Assembly: GCA_964480635.1 (NCBI GenBank)
Contig: CAYZQE010000002.1
Location: 17,328 to 81,327 of the forward strand
Source: CAYZQE01 sp964480635
Lineage (GTDB): Bacteria; Pseudomonadota; Gammaproteobacteria; GCA-001735895
Length of the DNA: 64,000 nt
Reading direction: 5' to 3'
This document shows, in pieces, positions 20,045 through 30,245 of this stretch (position 1 is its first letter; each line of letters opens with the position of its first letter). The notes beneath the pieces are model-generated. The model was not told the origin of the DNA. It searched no databases and was given only the letters and a program-made list of their open reading frames with translations. The position numbers and the translations under genes were made by a program.

Positions 20045-22069
20045 TTGCAAAACCCATTATTAAAACAAACTGAATTTACTGAATTTAATAATATTGATAC
20101 AGCTGATATAAAAGAAGCGGTAGAAAATATTATTGAAACTAATAAAAAAGCATTATTAGATTTATTGGCAATAGAAAATAAAACATGGAATAATTTTATT
20201 GACCCGATTGAACAATTAGAAAATTCATTAAATAATTTATGGTCACCCATAAGACATCTTAATTCAGTACTTAGTACCGATGAGTTAAGAATAGTTTATG
20301 AAGAATGTATTACACTTTTAACTGAGTACTCTACAGATTTAAGTCAAAACCCAGCGTTATTTAGTGCTTATGAAGCTATAAAAAATTCAGCTGAATTTAA
20401 AAGCTATAATGAAGCCAAGAAAAAAAGTATTACAGATGCCCTAACGCAATTTAAATTGAGTGGGATTGCTTTAAATAAAGAAGATCAAAAGTTTTATAAA
20501 GACATACAGCAAAAACTATCACAATTCAAAATATCCTTTGAAAACAACATCTTAGATAGTACTCAAGCGTTTGAAAAGGTCGTAAAGGATAAAAAGTTGC
20601 TGGATGGCATTCCTGGTTATGCCATTTCTATGTTTCAACAGTCAGCTAAGCAAAAGAAGAAAATTGGTTATCGTTTAACCTTAGACATGCCACACTATAT
20701 TGCGATAGTCACTTATGCTAATAATCAACAATTGCGTAAAGAATTTTATACGGCGTTTACTAGCAGAGCGTCAGAATTTGGCAATAAGGATTGGGATAAC
20801 TCTCAATTGATGGTTGATATTTTGCACTTAAGGCAAGAGAAAGCCAAATTATTAGGCTTTAAAAATTATGCAGAATTATCCTTACAAACAAAAATGGCTG
20901 ATTCAGCAGAACAAGCTGAAGAGTTTTTAATTGATCTAGCGAACAAGGCTCAAATATCTGCAAAACAAGATGTTAAAGAGCTTAATGAATTTGCAAAAGG
21001 ATTAGGCATGTTAGAAGTCAATGCATGGGATATTGCATGGCTTAGTGAGCAGTTAAAACAACAAAAATATTCGATATCAGATAAAGAGATAAAACCATAT
21101 TTACCAGAAAATAAAGTCATTGAAGGTTTATTTAAAATCACCCAAAAATTATTTAATGTCAGTATTTCGAAAAACAACGATAACATCCAAGTGTGGCACA
21201 AAGATGTGACGTTTTTTGATGTCAAAAATGATAACAATGACATTATTGCCCACTTTTATTTAGATTTATATGCCCGTGATAAAAAGAGAGGCGGCGCATG
21301 GATGGATGAAAGTAAAAATAGATTTTTTAATGCTCAGCAACAACAACTGCCTATTGCATACTTAACATGCAATTTAACGCCCCCTGTAGACGGCAAGGAA
21401 GCATTGTTTACGCATGATGAGGTCATTACCTTATTTCACGAGTTTGGGCACGGTATACACCATATGTTCACAAAAATAGATGAACCTTCGGTATCGGGTA
21501 TTAATGGTGTGGAATGGGATGCCGTAGAATTACCGAGCCAATTTATGGAAAACTGGTGTTGGAGTGAAGAAGGCTTAGCTTTAATGGCAGAACATTATGA
21601 AACCGGTGAAAAAATACCCGCAGAATTAATCAACAAGATGCTTAAAGCCAAAAATTTTCAAAGTGGCATGCAGTTATTGAGACAAGTTGAGTTTTCTTTG
21701 TTTGACTTAGCCATTCATCAAAAAAATATAAAAACAGCTAGAGATATACAAAACATTCTTGATAATTTAAGAAAACAGATAGCAGTGGTGGTCCCACCTA
21801 AAAATAATCGCTTTCAACATGGTTTTTCACATATTTTTGCTGGCGGTTATGCGGCTGGCTACTATAGTTACAAATGGGCAGAAGTTTTATCAGCCGATGT
21901 CTTTGCCGCTTTTGAAGAAGAAGGCTTATTTAGTAAAGAAGTTGGTCAAAGGTATAAGCGCTGCATTTTAGAAAAAGGTGGTTCTAGGCCTGCTATAGAA
22001 TCCTTTGAATGTTTTCGTGGTAGAAAGCCAACAATAGAAGCATTGTTAAGGCATAATTCAATAGAATAA
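20045..22069 (+). CDS. prlC: Oligopeptidase A (M3 metallopeptidase)
   Basis: 674 aa cytoplasmic zinc peptidase that degrades oligopeptides, including signal peptides. The zinc site HEFGHGIHHMF is present at about residue 465, followed by the downstream glutamate region (VEWDAVELPSQFMENW). Length matches OpdA/PrlC (about 680). The start is a TTG (MQNPLLKQTEF), agreeing with family N-termini; AGCAGAGAAA lies upstream. It follows gyrB by 28 bases, and the SH3 gene begins three bases after its stop. Confidence 0.93.
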   Translation: MQNPLLKQTEFTEFNNIDTADIKEAVENIIETNKKALLDLLAIENKTWNNFIDPIEQLENSLNNLWSPIRHLNSVLSTDELRIVYEECITLLTEYSTDLSQNPALFSAYEAIKNSAEFKSYNEAKKKSITDALTQFKLSGIALNKEDQKFYKDIQQKLSQFKISFENNILDSTQAFEKVVKDKKLLDGIPGYAISMFQQSAKQKKKIGYRLTLDMPHYIAIVTYANNQQLRKEFYTAFTSRASEFGNKDWDNSQLMVDILHLRQEKAKLLGFKNYAELSLQTKMADSAEQAEEFLIDLANKAQISAKQDVKELNEFAKGLGMLEVNAWDIAWLSEQLKQQKYSISDKEIKPYLPENKVIEGLFKITQKLFNVSISKNNDNIQVWHKDVTFFDVKNDNNDIIAHFYLDLYARDKKRGGAWMDESKNRFFNAQQQQLPIAYLTCNLTPPVDGKEALFTHDEVITLFHEFGHGIHHMFTKIDEPSVSGINGVEWDAVELPSQFMENWCWSEEGLALMAEHYETGEKIPAELINKMLKAKNFQSGMQLLRQVEFSLFDLAIHQKNIKTARDIQNILDNLRKQIAVVVPPKNNRFQHGFSHIFAGGYAAGYYSYKWAEVLSADVFAAFEEEGLFSKEVGQRYKRCILEKGGSRPAIESFECFRGRKPTIEALLRHNSIE

Positions 22070-22072
22070 AAT

Positions 22073-22708
22073 ATGAAAAATTTAACCGTATTGTTTTTAT
22101 TATTAATTTCGTTTCAATCATTTTCTCAAGAAAGTGAAGATATTCAATATGTTACCGGAAAATTATATCTATCGTTATATCAACAAGCAGATTCAGGTAG
22201 TCAGGTTATTAAATCATTAGTGTCTGGTGATAGGCTTAATGTCATTGAAATTGCTGGACCCTATGCGAAAGTTATTACCACAAAAGATCAACAAGGTTGG
22301 GTAAAAAAAGGTTTTATTGTTAAGTCAAAACCAGCAAGTGTTTTGTATAAAGAAGTGAATAGTGCTTATAAAAATTTACAACAAGAAATGGAACGAAATA
22401 AACAAGAAAATAGCGCTAGCATAGACTTAAAAGAGGTCATACAACGTTTAGAAAAAGAAAATAAAAAACTCAAAGTCAGTAATGAGCTTTATTTAAGTAG
22501 ACAAACATTACTGAATAAAGAGAACAACGTAGAAGAATTGGAAGATTCACACGTTATTGACTTAGAGACATTTAAACAGATTATAAATGAATATTTTATG
22601 TTTTTACTAGCCTCTTTAATTTTATTAATTTTAATTGGATTTAGAGTTGGCGAATTAAAAACTGAATCTGATGTTATTAAACACTTTGGTGGTGTTAGAG
22701 TATGGTAA
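22073..22708 (+). CDS. SH3-domain membrane protein, TIGR04211/YgiM type
   Basis: 211 aa. Signal peptide 1-18, then a bacterial SH3 domain (YVTGKLYLSLYQQADSGSQV, ending GWVKKGFI), a coiled coil (residues 95-150) and one C-terminal transmembrane helix (MFLLASLILLILIGFRVG). A short cytoplasmic tail ends KHFGGVRVW. This architecture is the TIGR04211 family, related to E. coli YgiM. The role in the envelope is unknown. A paralogue with the same layout is encoded at 51695-52369. It sits three bases after prlC. Confidence 0.82.
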   Translation: MKNLTVLFLLLISFQSFSQESEDIQYVTGKLYLSLYQQADSGSQVIKSLVSGDRLNVIEIAGPYAKVITTKDQQGWVKKGFIVKSKPASVLYKEVNSAYKNLQQEMERNKQENSASIDLKEVIQRLEKENKKLKVSNELYLSRQTLLNKENNVEELEDSHVIDLETFKQIINEYFMFLLASLILLILIGFRVGELKTESDVIKHFGGVRVW

Positions 22709-22731
22709 TTAAAATTATATAAACCATATTC

Positions 22732-24195
22732 ATGCAATATAAAGATTTACGAGAATTCATAGCTGGCCTAGAAGAAAAAAAATTACTAAAGAGGGTCACA
22801 CAATCGATTAGTCCTAATTTAGAAATGACTGAAATATCTGATCGAGTGTTAAGGGCTAAAGGCCCCGCTTTATTATTTGAAAATGTCCCAAATACAAAAA
22901 TTCCTGTATTAACCAATTTATTTGGTACAGAAGAACGTGTTGCACTCGCAATGGGTGCAGACGAAGTCAGTGCTTTACGAGAAATAGGAAAGTTACTGGC
23001 ATTTTTAAAAGAACCAGAACCGCCCGCAGGTTTTAAAGAAGCATTAAAAACACTGCCAATCTATCGAAAAGTACTCGATATGTCGCCAAAAGTGGTTAAA
23101 AGAGCACCTTGTCAAAAAGTAGTGATCGAAAAGGATGATGTTGATCTTTCCATGTTCCCTATTCAAACGTGTTGGCCTGGTGATGCAGCACCTTTAATTA
23201 CTTGGGGTTTAGTGACCACCATAGGGCCTTTAAAAAAGCGTCAAAACATCGGCATATATCGCCAACAAGTGATTGCTAAAAACAAAGTGATTATGCGTTG
23301 GCTGTCGCATCGCGGTGGTGCATTAGATTATAAAGAATGGGTGGCAGAATATCCTGATAAGCCCTTCCCTATTGCAGTGACTATTGGTTGTGATCCTGCA
23401 ACTATTTTAGCAGCAGTAACACCCGTACCCGATACTTTATCTGAATATGCCTTTGCAGGTTTATTGCGTGGTGCAAAAACAGAGCTAACAAAATGTTTGT
23501 TATCGGATTTACAAGTCCCAGCAAGAGCAGAAATTATATTAGAAGGTTTTATTTACCCTAACGAAACAGCGGTAGAAGGCCCTTATGGTGACCATACGGG
23601 TTATTATAATGAGACGGATGAGTTTCCTGTTTTTACCATCGAAAAGATAACAACACGAAAAGACCCTATTTATCATACGACTTATACGGGTCGTCCACCT
23701 GATGAACCTGCCATTTTAGGCTTAGCTTTAAACGAAGTGTTTATTCCTATTTTACAAAAACAGTTTCCAGAAATTGTGGATTTTTATTTGCCTCCAGAAG
23801 GTTGCTCATATCGTATGGCAGTCGTGAGTATGAAGAAGCAATACGCAGGGCATGCTAAACGAGTGATGATGGGCGTTTGGTCTTATTTACGTCAATTTAT
23901 GTACACAAAGTTTGTAATTGTTGTTGATGATGATGTGAATGTACGTCGTTGGGAAGATGTGATTTGGGCAATAACAACAAGAGTCGACCCAGCAAGAGAT
24001 GTGACAATGATTGAAAATACACCCATTGATTATTTAGATTTTGCATCACCGGTATCAGGTTTAGGCTCTAAAATGGGCATAGATGCAACGAATAAGATAG
24101 ATGGCGAGACGACACGCGAATGGGGAACAGTCATTGAAATGGATAAGGATGTAAAAATTAAAATTGATGAATTGTGGAAAGAGCTAGGTCTGTAA
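22732..24195 (+). CDS. ubiD: 4-hydroxy-3-polyprenylbenzoate decarboxylase
   Basis: 487 aa. It removes the carboxyl group from the prenylated benzoate ring during ubiquinone synthesis, using prenylated FMN supplied by UbiX. Typical UbiD stretches are [17 protein letters not shown] at the N-terminus, [25 protein letters not shown] with the catalytic region, and [22 protein letters not shown]. Length equals that of E. coli UbiD (497) closely. The next gene is an oxidoreductase; in E. coli the flavin reductase gene fre also follows ubiD. Confidence 0.95.
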   Translation: MQYKDLREFIAGLEEKKLLKRVTQSISPNLEMTEISDRVLRAKGPALLFENVPNTKIPVLTNLFGTEERVALAMGADEVSALREIGKLLAFLKEPEPPAGFKEALKTLPIYRKVLDMSPKVVKRAPCQKVVIEKDDVDLSMFPIQTCWPGDAAPLITWGLVTTIGPLKKRQNIGIYRQQVIAKNKVIMRWLSHRGGALDYKEWVAEYPDKPFPIAVTIGCDPATILAAVTPVPDTLSEYAFAGLLRGAKTELTKCLLSDLQVPARAEIILEGFIYPNETAVEGPYGDHTGYYNETDEFPVFTIEKITTRKDPIYHTTYTGRPPDEPAILGLALNEVFIPILQKQFPEIVDFYLPPEGCSYRMAVVSMKKQYAGHAKRVMMGVWSYLRQFMYTKFVIVVDDDVNVRRWEDVIWAITTRVDPARDVTMIENTPIDYLDFASPVSGLGSKMGIDATNKIDGETTREWGTVIEMDKDVKIKIDELWKELGL

Positions 24196-24294
24196 TTCAT
24201 TTTTTATTTACAATTTAACGACCCCCTAATGATAATAAGGGTTAAATATTGTAATAACTGTTAGCCTGCAAGGTTCATTAAAGTTTAATCTGTT

Positions 24295-25338
24295 ATGTCA
24301 TACAAAATTAAAATATCTAATGCTGAAGTTTCATTTCAATGTGAACCTGAACAAGCAATTTTAGATGCTGCCCATCAAGCAAATATCCTACTATCATATG
24401 GCTGTAAAGGTGGCCTTTGTGGTTCGTGTGAAGCTGTTGTTAATCAAGGTGAAGTCTATTATCCAGATGGCATACCAAAAGGCTTAAAAGAAGAAGACAT
24501 AGCATTAGGTAAGGCTCTATTATGCAAGGCATTTGCGAAAAGTGATTTAGACATTGAAGCCCATGTTGAAAAACCAGAAACACAACGCCCCTTACGCACC
24601 CTACCCGTTAAAATTCAGCAAAAAAACCTATTAGCTGATGATGTCATGCAGCTTATTTTACAATTGCCATCCACCGATGAGCCCTTTGATTTTTTAGCAG
24701 GTCAATGGATGTATTTTGTGATGAAAGATGGCAAGAAAAGAGCTTTTTCAATTGCCAATACCCCCACTCAAGAAAAATTACTAGAAGTTCATATACGTCA
24801 TGCAAATGGCGGGGTATTTACAGACTTTGTCTTTAATAAATTAAAAATAGGTGATATTTTAAAAATAGAAGGGCCACACGGAACATTTTTTTATCACGAC
24901 GATTATAAAGACATTATTATGGTTGCTGGTGGTACTGGATTTGCACCCTTAAAAGGTATTATAGAAGCCTTAATACAAAATAAAAATACACTTAAAATTA
25001 GTTTATATTGGGGTGTCCGCAGTAAAAAAGACCTTTATATGGAAGAGCTTGTTAAGCAGTGGCAAGAACAAGGATTGATAGATTACATTCCCGTATTATC
25101 AGAGCCGACTCTTGAAGATCAGTGGCAAGGTGAAACAGGGTTTGTACATGAAGCGATTATAAAAAAATATAGCTCTTTAAGGAATCACGTGGTTTATATG
25201 GCGGGCCCACCACAAATGATTACGGCATCAAAAAAAGCATTTATAAAAAATGGAGCTCGTAGTAAAAAGATTTATTTTGACTCTTTTGAATACTCAGATG
25301 ATGCATCAAAAGCCATTGAAAAAAGTGGCAGCGACTAA
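24295..25338 (+). CDS. 2Fe-2S ferredoxin-NAD(P)H reductase (glucoseen reductase / Fre-like)
   Basis: 347 aa. An N-terminal plant-type 2Fe-2S domain has cysteines in SYGCKGGLCGSCEA with a fourth in LLCKAF. An FAD-binding domain (RAFSIANTP is the FAD motif RxxS) and an NAD(P) domain (MVAGGTGFAPLKGI, MAGPPQMI) follow. Such proteins are often named CDP-6-deoxy-delta-3,4-glucoseen reductase, but no deoxysugar genes are nearby. The position after ubiD matches the ubiD-fre pairing of enterobacteria. A role in supplying reduced flavin for UbiX/UbiD or general flavin reduction is inferred. A 99-bp gap separates it from ubiD. Confidence 0.8.
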   Translation: MSYKIKISNAEVSFQCEPEQAILDAAHQANILLSYGCKGGLCGSCEAVVNQGEVYYPDGIPKGLKEEDIALGKALLCKAFAKSDLDIEAHVEKPETQRPLRTLPVKIQQKNLLADDVMQLILQLPSTDEPFDFLAGQWMYFVMKDGKKRAFSIANTPTQEKLLEVHIRHANGGVFTDFVFNKLKIGDILKIEGPHGTFFYHDDYKDIIMVAGGTGFAPLKGIIEALIQNKNTLKISLYWGVRSKKDLYMEELVKQWQEQGLIDYIPVLSEPTLEDQWQGETGFVHEAIIKKYSSLRNHVVYMAGPPQMITASKKAFIKNGARSKKIYFDSFEYSDDASKAIEKSGSD

Positions 25339-25665
25339 AGTTTATTTTTAGGTTGTCATAGCATAACTGACGCCAACTCATTTTGACCTAAATCGATAAT
25401 GCCGTTTTAACATAGTTGCTTTGTAGTCTACTACCCATGGATTAATAAGTTTTGATTCGTATTGTGCTATTAGATTGGCCAGTAGATTTTTTAATTCTTC
25501 TTAATTCGTAATTTTAAAATTTTTGGGTTAATACATCGTATTTTATGAGAAAACTAAATTAGTGACACATTAAATGATGATAAAAGAACTATTTAATCGT
25601 TTTTATTTCTACGGAAGGCTGCAATATGCTATAAATCGCATCATATTAAAAGAGTACAACAAGCA
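25339..25665. other. 327-bp gap before pyrR
   Basis: No convincing gene. A TATGCTATAAAT stretch at about 25626-25637 could hold a -10 element for the pyr operon. A roughly 40-codon open stretch on the minus strand (about 25380-25500) has protein-like composition but no start and no recognisable family. No PyrR-type RNA attenuator was recognised. Confidence 0.4.
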
Positions 25666-26166
25666 TTGACTGAAAAAAGCGCCAACCCTTTAATTGAAAC
25701 CTTATTTAAAAGTTTAACAACACTCTTTTCTAAAGATGATGATCCCGTCATTATCGGCATAGATACAGGTGGTTATTGGGTTGCAAATGAATTACATAAA
25801 CAGCTAAAACCAAGCACTAAACTTGGCAGGCTTAATATCAGCTTTTATAGAGACGATTTTTCTAAAATGGGCTTACACCCGACCGTAAATCCATCAGAAA
25901 TTACAGAAAATATTGATGAAAAAACAGTTGTGTTAGTCGATGATGTATTACAAACAGGTAGAACCATACGCGCCGCAATGAATGAAATATTTGATTATGG
26001 GCGACCCAAAAAAATTATATTAGCTGTTTTAATTGATCGAAGTGGACGTGAGCTTCCCATTCAAACAGATTATTGTGCATTAACAATGACGTTAAAAAAC
26101 AATGAGCATGTAAAGCTCATTGGGCCAGACCCTATCACCTACCATGTGATTAATAATGAGCTATAA
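25666..26166 (+). CDS. pyrR: PyrR: uracil phosphoribosyltransferase / pyr regulator homologue
   Basis: 166 aa. The phosphoribosyl-pyrophosphate binding motif is [17 protein letters not shown]. The N-terminal [18 protein letters not shown] and [15 protein letters not shown] fit the bifunctional PyrR family. In some bacteria PyrR regulates pyr mRNA; in gammaproteobacteria the role is less clear. The start is read as TTG (MTEKS) because no ATG fits; the ribosome binding site is weak. Its last 11 bases overlap pyrB. Confidence 0.88.
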   Translation: MTEKSANPLIETLFKSLTTLFSKDDDPVIIGIDTGGYWVANELHKQLKPSTKLGRLNISFYRDDFSKMGLHPTVNPSEITENIDEKTVVLVDDVLQTGRTIRAAMNEIFDYGRPKKIILAVLIDRSGRELPIQTDYCALTMTLKNNEHVKLIGPDPITYHVINNEL

Positions 26167-27118
26167 AGCAAATATACAATTAAGCGATAGCGGTCAATTA
26201 AAACACTTTTTAAGCATAGAAGGCTTACCCCTCTCTATTCTTACTCAAATATTAGATACAGCAGAATCTTTTACCTCTATAGGTGACCGTAATGTTAAAA
26301 AAGTCCCTTTATTACGCGGTAAAACAGTCGCCAATTTATTTTTTGAAAATAGCACAAGAACACGCTCAACTTTTGAACTAGCGGCACAGCGATTATCAGC
26401 AGATATCTTAAATTTAGACGTTAAAACATCAGCCACAGCTAAAGGCGAATCTTTACTAGATACCTTACATAACCTACAAGCCATGCAAATTGATATGTTT
26501 GTGATCAGACATTCAGACAGTGGCAGCGCACATTTTTTCGCTAACCATGTTGCACCAGGTGTTAGTGTATTAAATGCAGGTGATGGACAACATGCCCACC
26601 CTACTCAGGCTATGCTTGATATGTTCACCATACGTCACCATAAACAAGACTTTACAAAATTACGCGTGGCAATTGTTGGCGATATTAAACATTCACGCGT
26701 AGCCCGTTCACAAATACATGCTTTAAATACATTCAGTACCGGTGAAGTTAGGGTGATAGCCCCTAAAACCTTATTACCAATGGATACAGAGTCAATGGGT
26801 GTTAAGGTTTATAACAATATCAACGAGGGATTAAAAGATGTCGATGTGGTTATTATGTTGCGCTTACAAAAAGAACGTATGCAAGGCGCATTATTACCCA
26901 GCGAGTCGGAGTATTTTAGGCAATTTGGTTTAAGTAGTGAACGCTTAGCACTAGCTCATCCAGAGGCAATTGTTATGCACCCAGGCCCCGCCAATAGAGG
27001 CGTAGAAATCGCATCAAGTGTGATGGATGGAAAACAGTCAGTCATTTTACAGCAAGTGACTTTTGGAATTGCAGTCAGAATGGCAGTGATGTCGATGATA
27101 GTCGGTAGCAGTGAATGA
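26156..27118 (+). CDS. pyrB: Aspartate carbamoyltransferase catalytic subunit
   Basis: 320 aa. It makes carbamoyl-aspartate from carbamoyl phosphate and aspartate, the first committed pyrimidine step. [15 protein letters not shown] is the carbamoyl-phosphate site, [14 protein letters not shown] and HPGPANRG are other conserved blocks. It overlaps pyrR by 11 bases and pyrC' by 4 (ATGA). The pairing with an inactive dihydroorotase homologue points to the pseudomonad-type ATCase, a PyrB-PyrC' dodecamer, rather than the E. coli PyrB-PyrI enzyme. No pyrI is present. Confidence 0.95.
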   Translation: MSYKANIQLSDSGQLKHFLSIEGLPLSILTQILDTAESFTSIGDRNVKKVPLLRGKTVANLFFENSTRTRSTFELAAQRLSADILNLDVKTSATAKGESLLDTLHNLQAMQIDMFVIRHSDSGSAHFFANHVAPGVSVLNAGDGQHAHPTQAMLDMFTIRHHKQDFTKLRVAIVGDIKHSRVARSQIHALNTFSTGEVRVIAPKTLLPMDTESMGVKVYNNINEGLKDVDVVIMLRLQKERMQGALLPSESEYFRQFGLSSERLALAHPEAIVMHPGPANRGVEIASSVMDGKQSVILQQVTFGIAVRMAVMSMIVGSSE

Positions 27119-28383
27119 ATACTCTTATTAAAAATGGATTACATATCAACCCAGTGTCGGGGATATCTTGCCAGCAAGATATTTATATTGAAGGGAACTT
27201 GATAGCAGCCATTGGCGAAAAACCAAAAAACTTAGCAATAGACAAAGAAATTGATGCTAATGGCTGTTGGGTCATCCCAGGAATCGTAGATATTAAAGTG
27301 CGTATTAGAGAACCTGGTTATACGCATAAAGCGACATTAGCATCAGAAACAAGAGCGGCAGCATTAAACGGCATCAGTACTATTTGTATTCCACCTGATT
27401 CATCACCTGTTGTTGATCATGCAGCCATTGTGACTCAAATGCATCACAATAATGAGACGGCAGGAAATAAATCTCATATCTATATTATTGGTGCGTTAAC
27501 GAAAAATTTAAATGGTGAAATACTAGCTAATATGGCTAGTTTAAAAGAAAAAGGCTGTATTGCGGTCACTAATTCAGTGTATCCAATGCAAAATAATCTC
27601 ATACAACGACGCGCAATGGAATACGCATCCGGGTTAGACTTAACAGTCATTATACAGCCGATTGATCATTCATTAATGGGAGATGGCTGTGCTCACGAAG
27701 GTGCTTTTGCAACCCGCTATGGCTTACCTTCGATTGCAGAAGCTGCAGAAACAGCGGCGTTGGCGAAAGATATAGAGCTAGTAGCACAAACAGGTGCTAA
27801 AACCCATTTTGGTCAAATATCATGTGCTCGATCAGTTGAAATGATTCGTCAAGCAAAAAAACACGGATTACCAATTTCTGCCGACTGTACTATTCATCAA
27901 TTGTTTTTAACAGATCAAGATATTGCGCAATTTGATACTAATAAACATGTCATACCCCCTTTACGCAGCCAAAGAGATTTAGAGGCTTTAAGGCATGGAT
28001 TAACCGATGGCACGATAGATTGTATTTGTAGTGATCATCAGCCACATGAACTAGATGCTAAACTTAAACCATTTCCATCTTCAGAAGCAGGAATGAGTGG
28101 CTTGGATAGTTTTTTGCCACTTGCTTTTAAACTGGTGGATGAGGGTGTATTAACCAAAGAACAGTTAGTAAAAACAATTACCAATAATCCAGCAAAAATA
28201 TTTAACTTACCCGCTGGAAAAATAGAAAAAGGTGAATTAGCCGATATTTGTATTGTTAGCCCAAATGAATTGTTTCAGTTAGAAGCTAAAAATATTTTGT
28301 CAGCAGGTAAGAACAATGCTTTTATCAATTGGAACTTTTCACACAAAGCCGTTAAAACCTATATTGCGGGTAAACTGGCTTGA
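27115..28383 (+). CDS. Dihydroorotase-like PyrC', predicted non-catalytic ATCase partner
   Basis: 422 aa, dihydroorotase fold. The metal-binding HxH of active enzymes (D-x-H-x-H-x-R-E-P) is replaced: here the strand reads [16 protein letters not shown], with lysine and arginine where the two histidines should be. Later parts such as [11 protein letters not shown] are kept. In pseudomonads an equally degenerate PyrC' is required for assembly of active PyrB but has no dihydroorotase activity; the overlap with pyrB (ATGA) fits this. A functional dihydroorotase must be encoded elsewhere. A hairpin covers the stop codon. Confidence 0.88.
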   Translation: MNTLIKNGLHINPVSGISCQQDIYIEGNLIAAIGEKPKNLAIDKEIDANGCWVIPGIVDIKVRIREPGYTHKATLASETRAAALNGISTICIPPDSSPVVDHAAIVTQMHHNNETAGNKSHIYIIGALTKNLNGEILANMASLKEKGCIAVTNSVYPMQNNLIQRRAMEYASGLDLTVIIQPIDHSLMGDGCAHEGAFATRYGLPSIAEAAETAALAKDIELVAQTGAKTHFGQISCARSVEMIRQAKKHGLPISADCTIHQLFLTDQDIAQFDTNKHVIPPLRSQRDLEALRHGLTDGTIDCICSDHQPHELDAKLKPFPSSEAGMSGLDSFLPLAFKLVDEGVLTKEQLVKTITNNPAKIFNLPAGKIEKGELADICIVSPNELFQLEAKNILSAGKNNAFINWNFSHKAVKTYIAGKLA

Positions 28384-28405
28384 TCAAATAAAATATTGAT
28401 CAAGC
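28378..28405. terminator. Hairpin at the end of the pyr operon
   Basis: A perfect 10-bp stem GCTTGATCAA/TTGATCAAGC with an 8-nt loop covers the pyrC' stop. No T-run follows on either strand, so termination is only possible, not certain. Confidence 0.4.
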
Positions 28406-28418
28406 AGAGCAACTAAGG

Positions 28419-28616
28419 CTATTTACCAGCAGTACAGGCCATATCTTGACCGCAACACAGCGGTGATTTAATTTTACCATGGCCATTAGGACATTCAGAG
28501 ACTTGTACGTCTGATCCATCGTCTAATTTTAATGAAGCATCAACTAAAGGTGCATCACATTCACCACAAGATGCATTAACGCTCATACCACAAAGATCAC
28601 ATTTATAAGTTGCCAT
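28419..28616 (-). CDS. Small zinc-ribbon-like protein
   Basis: 65 aa with nine cysteines: CDLC, then CGEC, a middle C before PNGHG, CCG and a final C. The paired Cys-x2-Cys knuckles suggest a zinc or iron binding ribbon. The family is seen as a hypothetical protein in gammaproteobacteria; function is unknown. It stands alone with a purine-rich GGAAGT stretch nine bases before the ATG. Confidence 0.65.
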   Translation of the reverse strand: MATYKCDLCGMSVNASCGECDAPLVDASLKLDDGSDVQVSECPNGHGKIKSPLCCGQDMACTAGK

Positions 28617-28683
28617 TTTTTACTTCCATTCAGTTAGTTAAATAATTTTTAGAGACCTTTTTTTTGTTTCGTGCAAAGGTCTC

Positions 28684-28950
28684 TTATAGTTCATACAAAT
28701 AGTCTTCATTTGGCAGTTGCAAATGAAAACCTAAATTCAGCAGATTATCGTAAACTTGTTTAGGGTCTTCTTGAGATAGCTGACGCGTTGGCGTGTGCTC
28801 GAACTCTAAGCTAAATTCACCTTCCCCAAATACAGTCATCAAAGATAAAGGTATTTTTTCAAAGTCATCTTTAGTGGTGACATATAGATAAGTATTGTCT
28901 TTTTTTAAGCTGCGATAAACATAACAGATAATTTTTTTTTCAGCGCTCAT
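28684..28950 (-). CDS. YcgL domain protein
   Basis: 88 aa. It matches the YcgL family (IICYVYRSLKKDNTYLYV, then FGEGEFSLEFE and LNLGFHLQLP). The function is unknown; in enterobacteria ycgL lies near minC and rnd. The ATG at 28950 overlaps the upstream gene's stop as ATGA, so it is preferred over the ATG three codons upstream. Confidence 0.82.
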   Translation of the reverse strand: MSAEKKIICYVYRSLKKDNTYLYVTTKDDFEKIPLSLMTVFGEGEFSLEFEHTPTRQLSQEDPKQVYDNLLNLGFHLQLPNEDYLYEL

Positions 28951-29342
28951 AATGCCCACAGAATTGATTGATAGGCAGCAGCAGAGATATCAATTTGGTC
29001 ACCATTTTGAATGTCCCATTGTTCTGCCCAGCCCAGTGTTAAAACAGAATTGATAGGTAAGCGATCTTTAATAAATTGTTTTTTAAGCGTCATATTAGAG
29101 TCATATAAAATAACGTGCACATTAAAAAGTGGCGCAGTATGAATGTTTTTAATATGAATATTTTTATCGCTTTTGCCGGTTAAGGCACTGATGAGCTCCC
29201 CACCAAGATTAGTGCCGACATTAACTTCTACGGGTACTGGTTTATAACCCCAACCCACAGGAATACGGTCAGGCGCAAAAATAAAAATAGAGAGAATAAT
29301 GGCCAACATAAAGCCAATAAAAGAGGATAAAGTTCTAAGCAT
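28947..29342 (-). CDS. Hypothetical anchored membrane protein
   Basis: 131 aa. One N-terminal transmembrane or uncleaved signal helix (FIGFMLAIILSIFIFAP) leads to a periplasmic part with a predicted beta-rich region (APLFNVHVILYDSNMTLKKQ, then TLGWAEQWDIQNGDQIDI). I do not recognise the family. It overlaps the YcgL gene at ATGA and is probably co-translated with it. Confidence 0.6.
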   Translation of the reverse strand: MLRTLSSFIGFMLAIILSIFIFAPDRIPVGWGYKPVPVEVNVGTNLGGELISALTGKSDKNIHIKNIHTAPLFNVHVILYDSNMTLKKQFIKDRLPINSVLTLGWAEQWDIQNGDQIDISAAAYQSILWAL

Positions 29343-29468
29343 AAGATATAAAGTAGTTAAAAATTAAAATGGATCCACCTATTAACAAAAAAAACAGAAA
29401 ACAATTTAATCAGTTTTGTAAAGGGCCTTTATAAAAAGATATTTTTGTCGTCTAAACAAACGACTTAA

Positions 29469-30236
29469 CTAACCAAAAAAGAATGATTGGGTATGTAAGA
29501 TACTTTCGTCAAAAGAACCAATTTCTTTTAGTTTTTCAATATCATGTATGGTTAAGCGTTTATTTTTAATGTCCATTAAACCTTGTTCACGTAAGGACTT
29601 TAAGGTGCGATTGACATGAATTTGAGTTAAACCTAAAGCATCACCAAGGTCTTCTTGGGTTAGAGGAAATTCAATTTCATCTTTAATATTATCACCATAG
29701 ATAAGTTTAATACGATAGAAAAGCTCAACACATAAATAAACAAGGCGTTCTTCTGCCGATTTTTGGCCAATACCAACTAAATGGTTTTGGCAGATAGAGC
29801 TATCTCTAGTATGCATATCTGCCATACGTAAGGCTAAACCAACGTTTTCTTTAAACATAGCTTTCATGTCTTTACTGGGAAAAGCGCATAAAACAGTATC
29901 TGTCAGTGCCATTGCTGTGTGGCGCATAGTGCCACCAAAATCAGCTTGAAACCCTAAAAAGTCGCCGGGTAAAGCAATTTTAGTGACTTGTCTTTTACCA
30001 TTAGATAAGGTGGCATATTGTAATACCCAACCATGATACAGAGTAAACATATACTCTGAATGTTCAGATTCTTTATACAGTGTTTTTTTAGCTTTTATTT
30101 TAAATTGATCAGATCTAAATTTCTGTGTCCAAGACAAATCTTCTTCAGAAACACCTTTAAAAAGCGCTAAGCGCCTTACAGAGCAGTCAGTGCATTGGGT
30201 ATGTTTATATTCAATGGGTAATAAATTTATATCCAT
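29469..30236 (-). CDS. Crp/Fnr family transcription regulator
   Basis: 255 aa. A cyclic-nucleotide-like beta-barrel (about residues 25-150) is followed by a winged helix with TQEDLGDALGLTQIHVNRTLKSLREQGL. The N-terminus holds C15 and C18 in CTDCSVR, as in Fnr-type proteins, but the full four-cysteine set of E. coli FNR is not evident. Redox, nitric oxide or other sensing cannot be told. It begins nine bases after the xthA stop, within a minus-strand operon. Target genes are unknown. Confidence 0.85.
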   Translation of the reverse strand: MDINLLPIEYKHTQCTDCSVRRLALFKGVSEEDLSWTQKFRSDQFKIKAKKTLYKESEHSEYMFTLYHGWVLQYATLSNGKRQVTKIALPGDFLGFQADFGGTMRHTAMALTDTVLCAFPSKDMKAMFKENVGLALRMADMHTRDSSICQNHLVGIGQKSAEERLVYLCVELFYRIKLIYGDNIKDEIEFPLTQEDLGDALGLTQIHVNRTLKSLREQGLMDIKNKRLTIHDIEKLKEIGSFDESILHTQSFFFG

Positions 30237-30245
30237 AACTCACTC

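Noticed and set aside
24216..24242. Hairpin terminator after ubiD
   Set aside because: The CCCC...GGG match gives only about three base pairs when written out, with no T-run.
25380..25500. A minus-strand open stretch of about 40 codons in the gap before pyrR
   Set aside because: No start codon or ribosome binding site, no recognisable family, and it is bounded by stops; kept only as part of the gap description.
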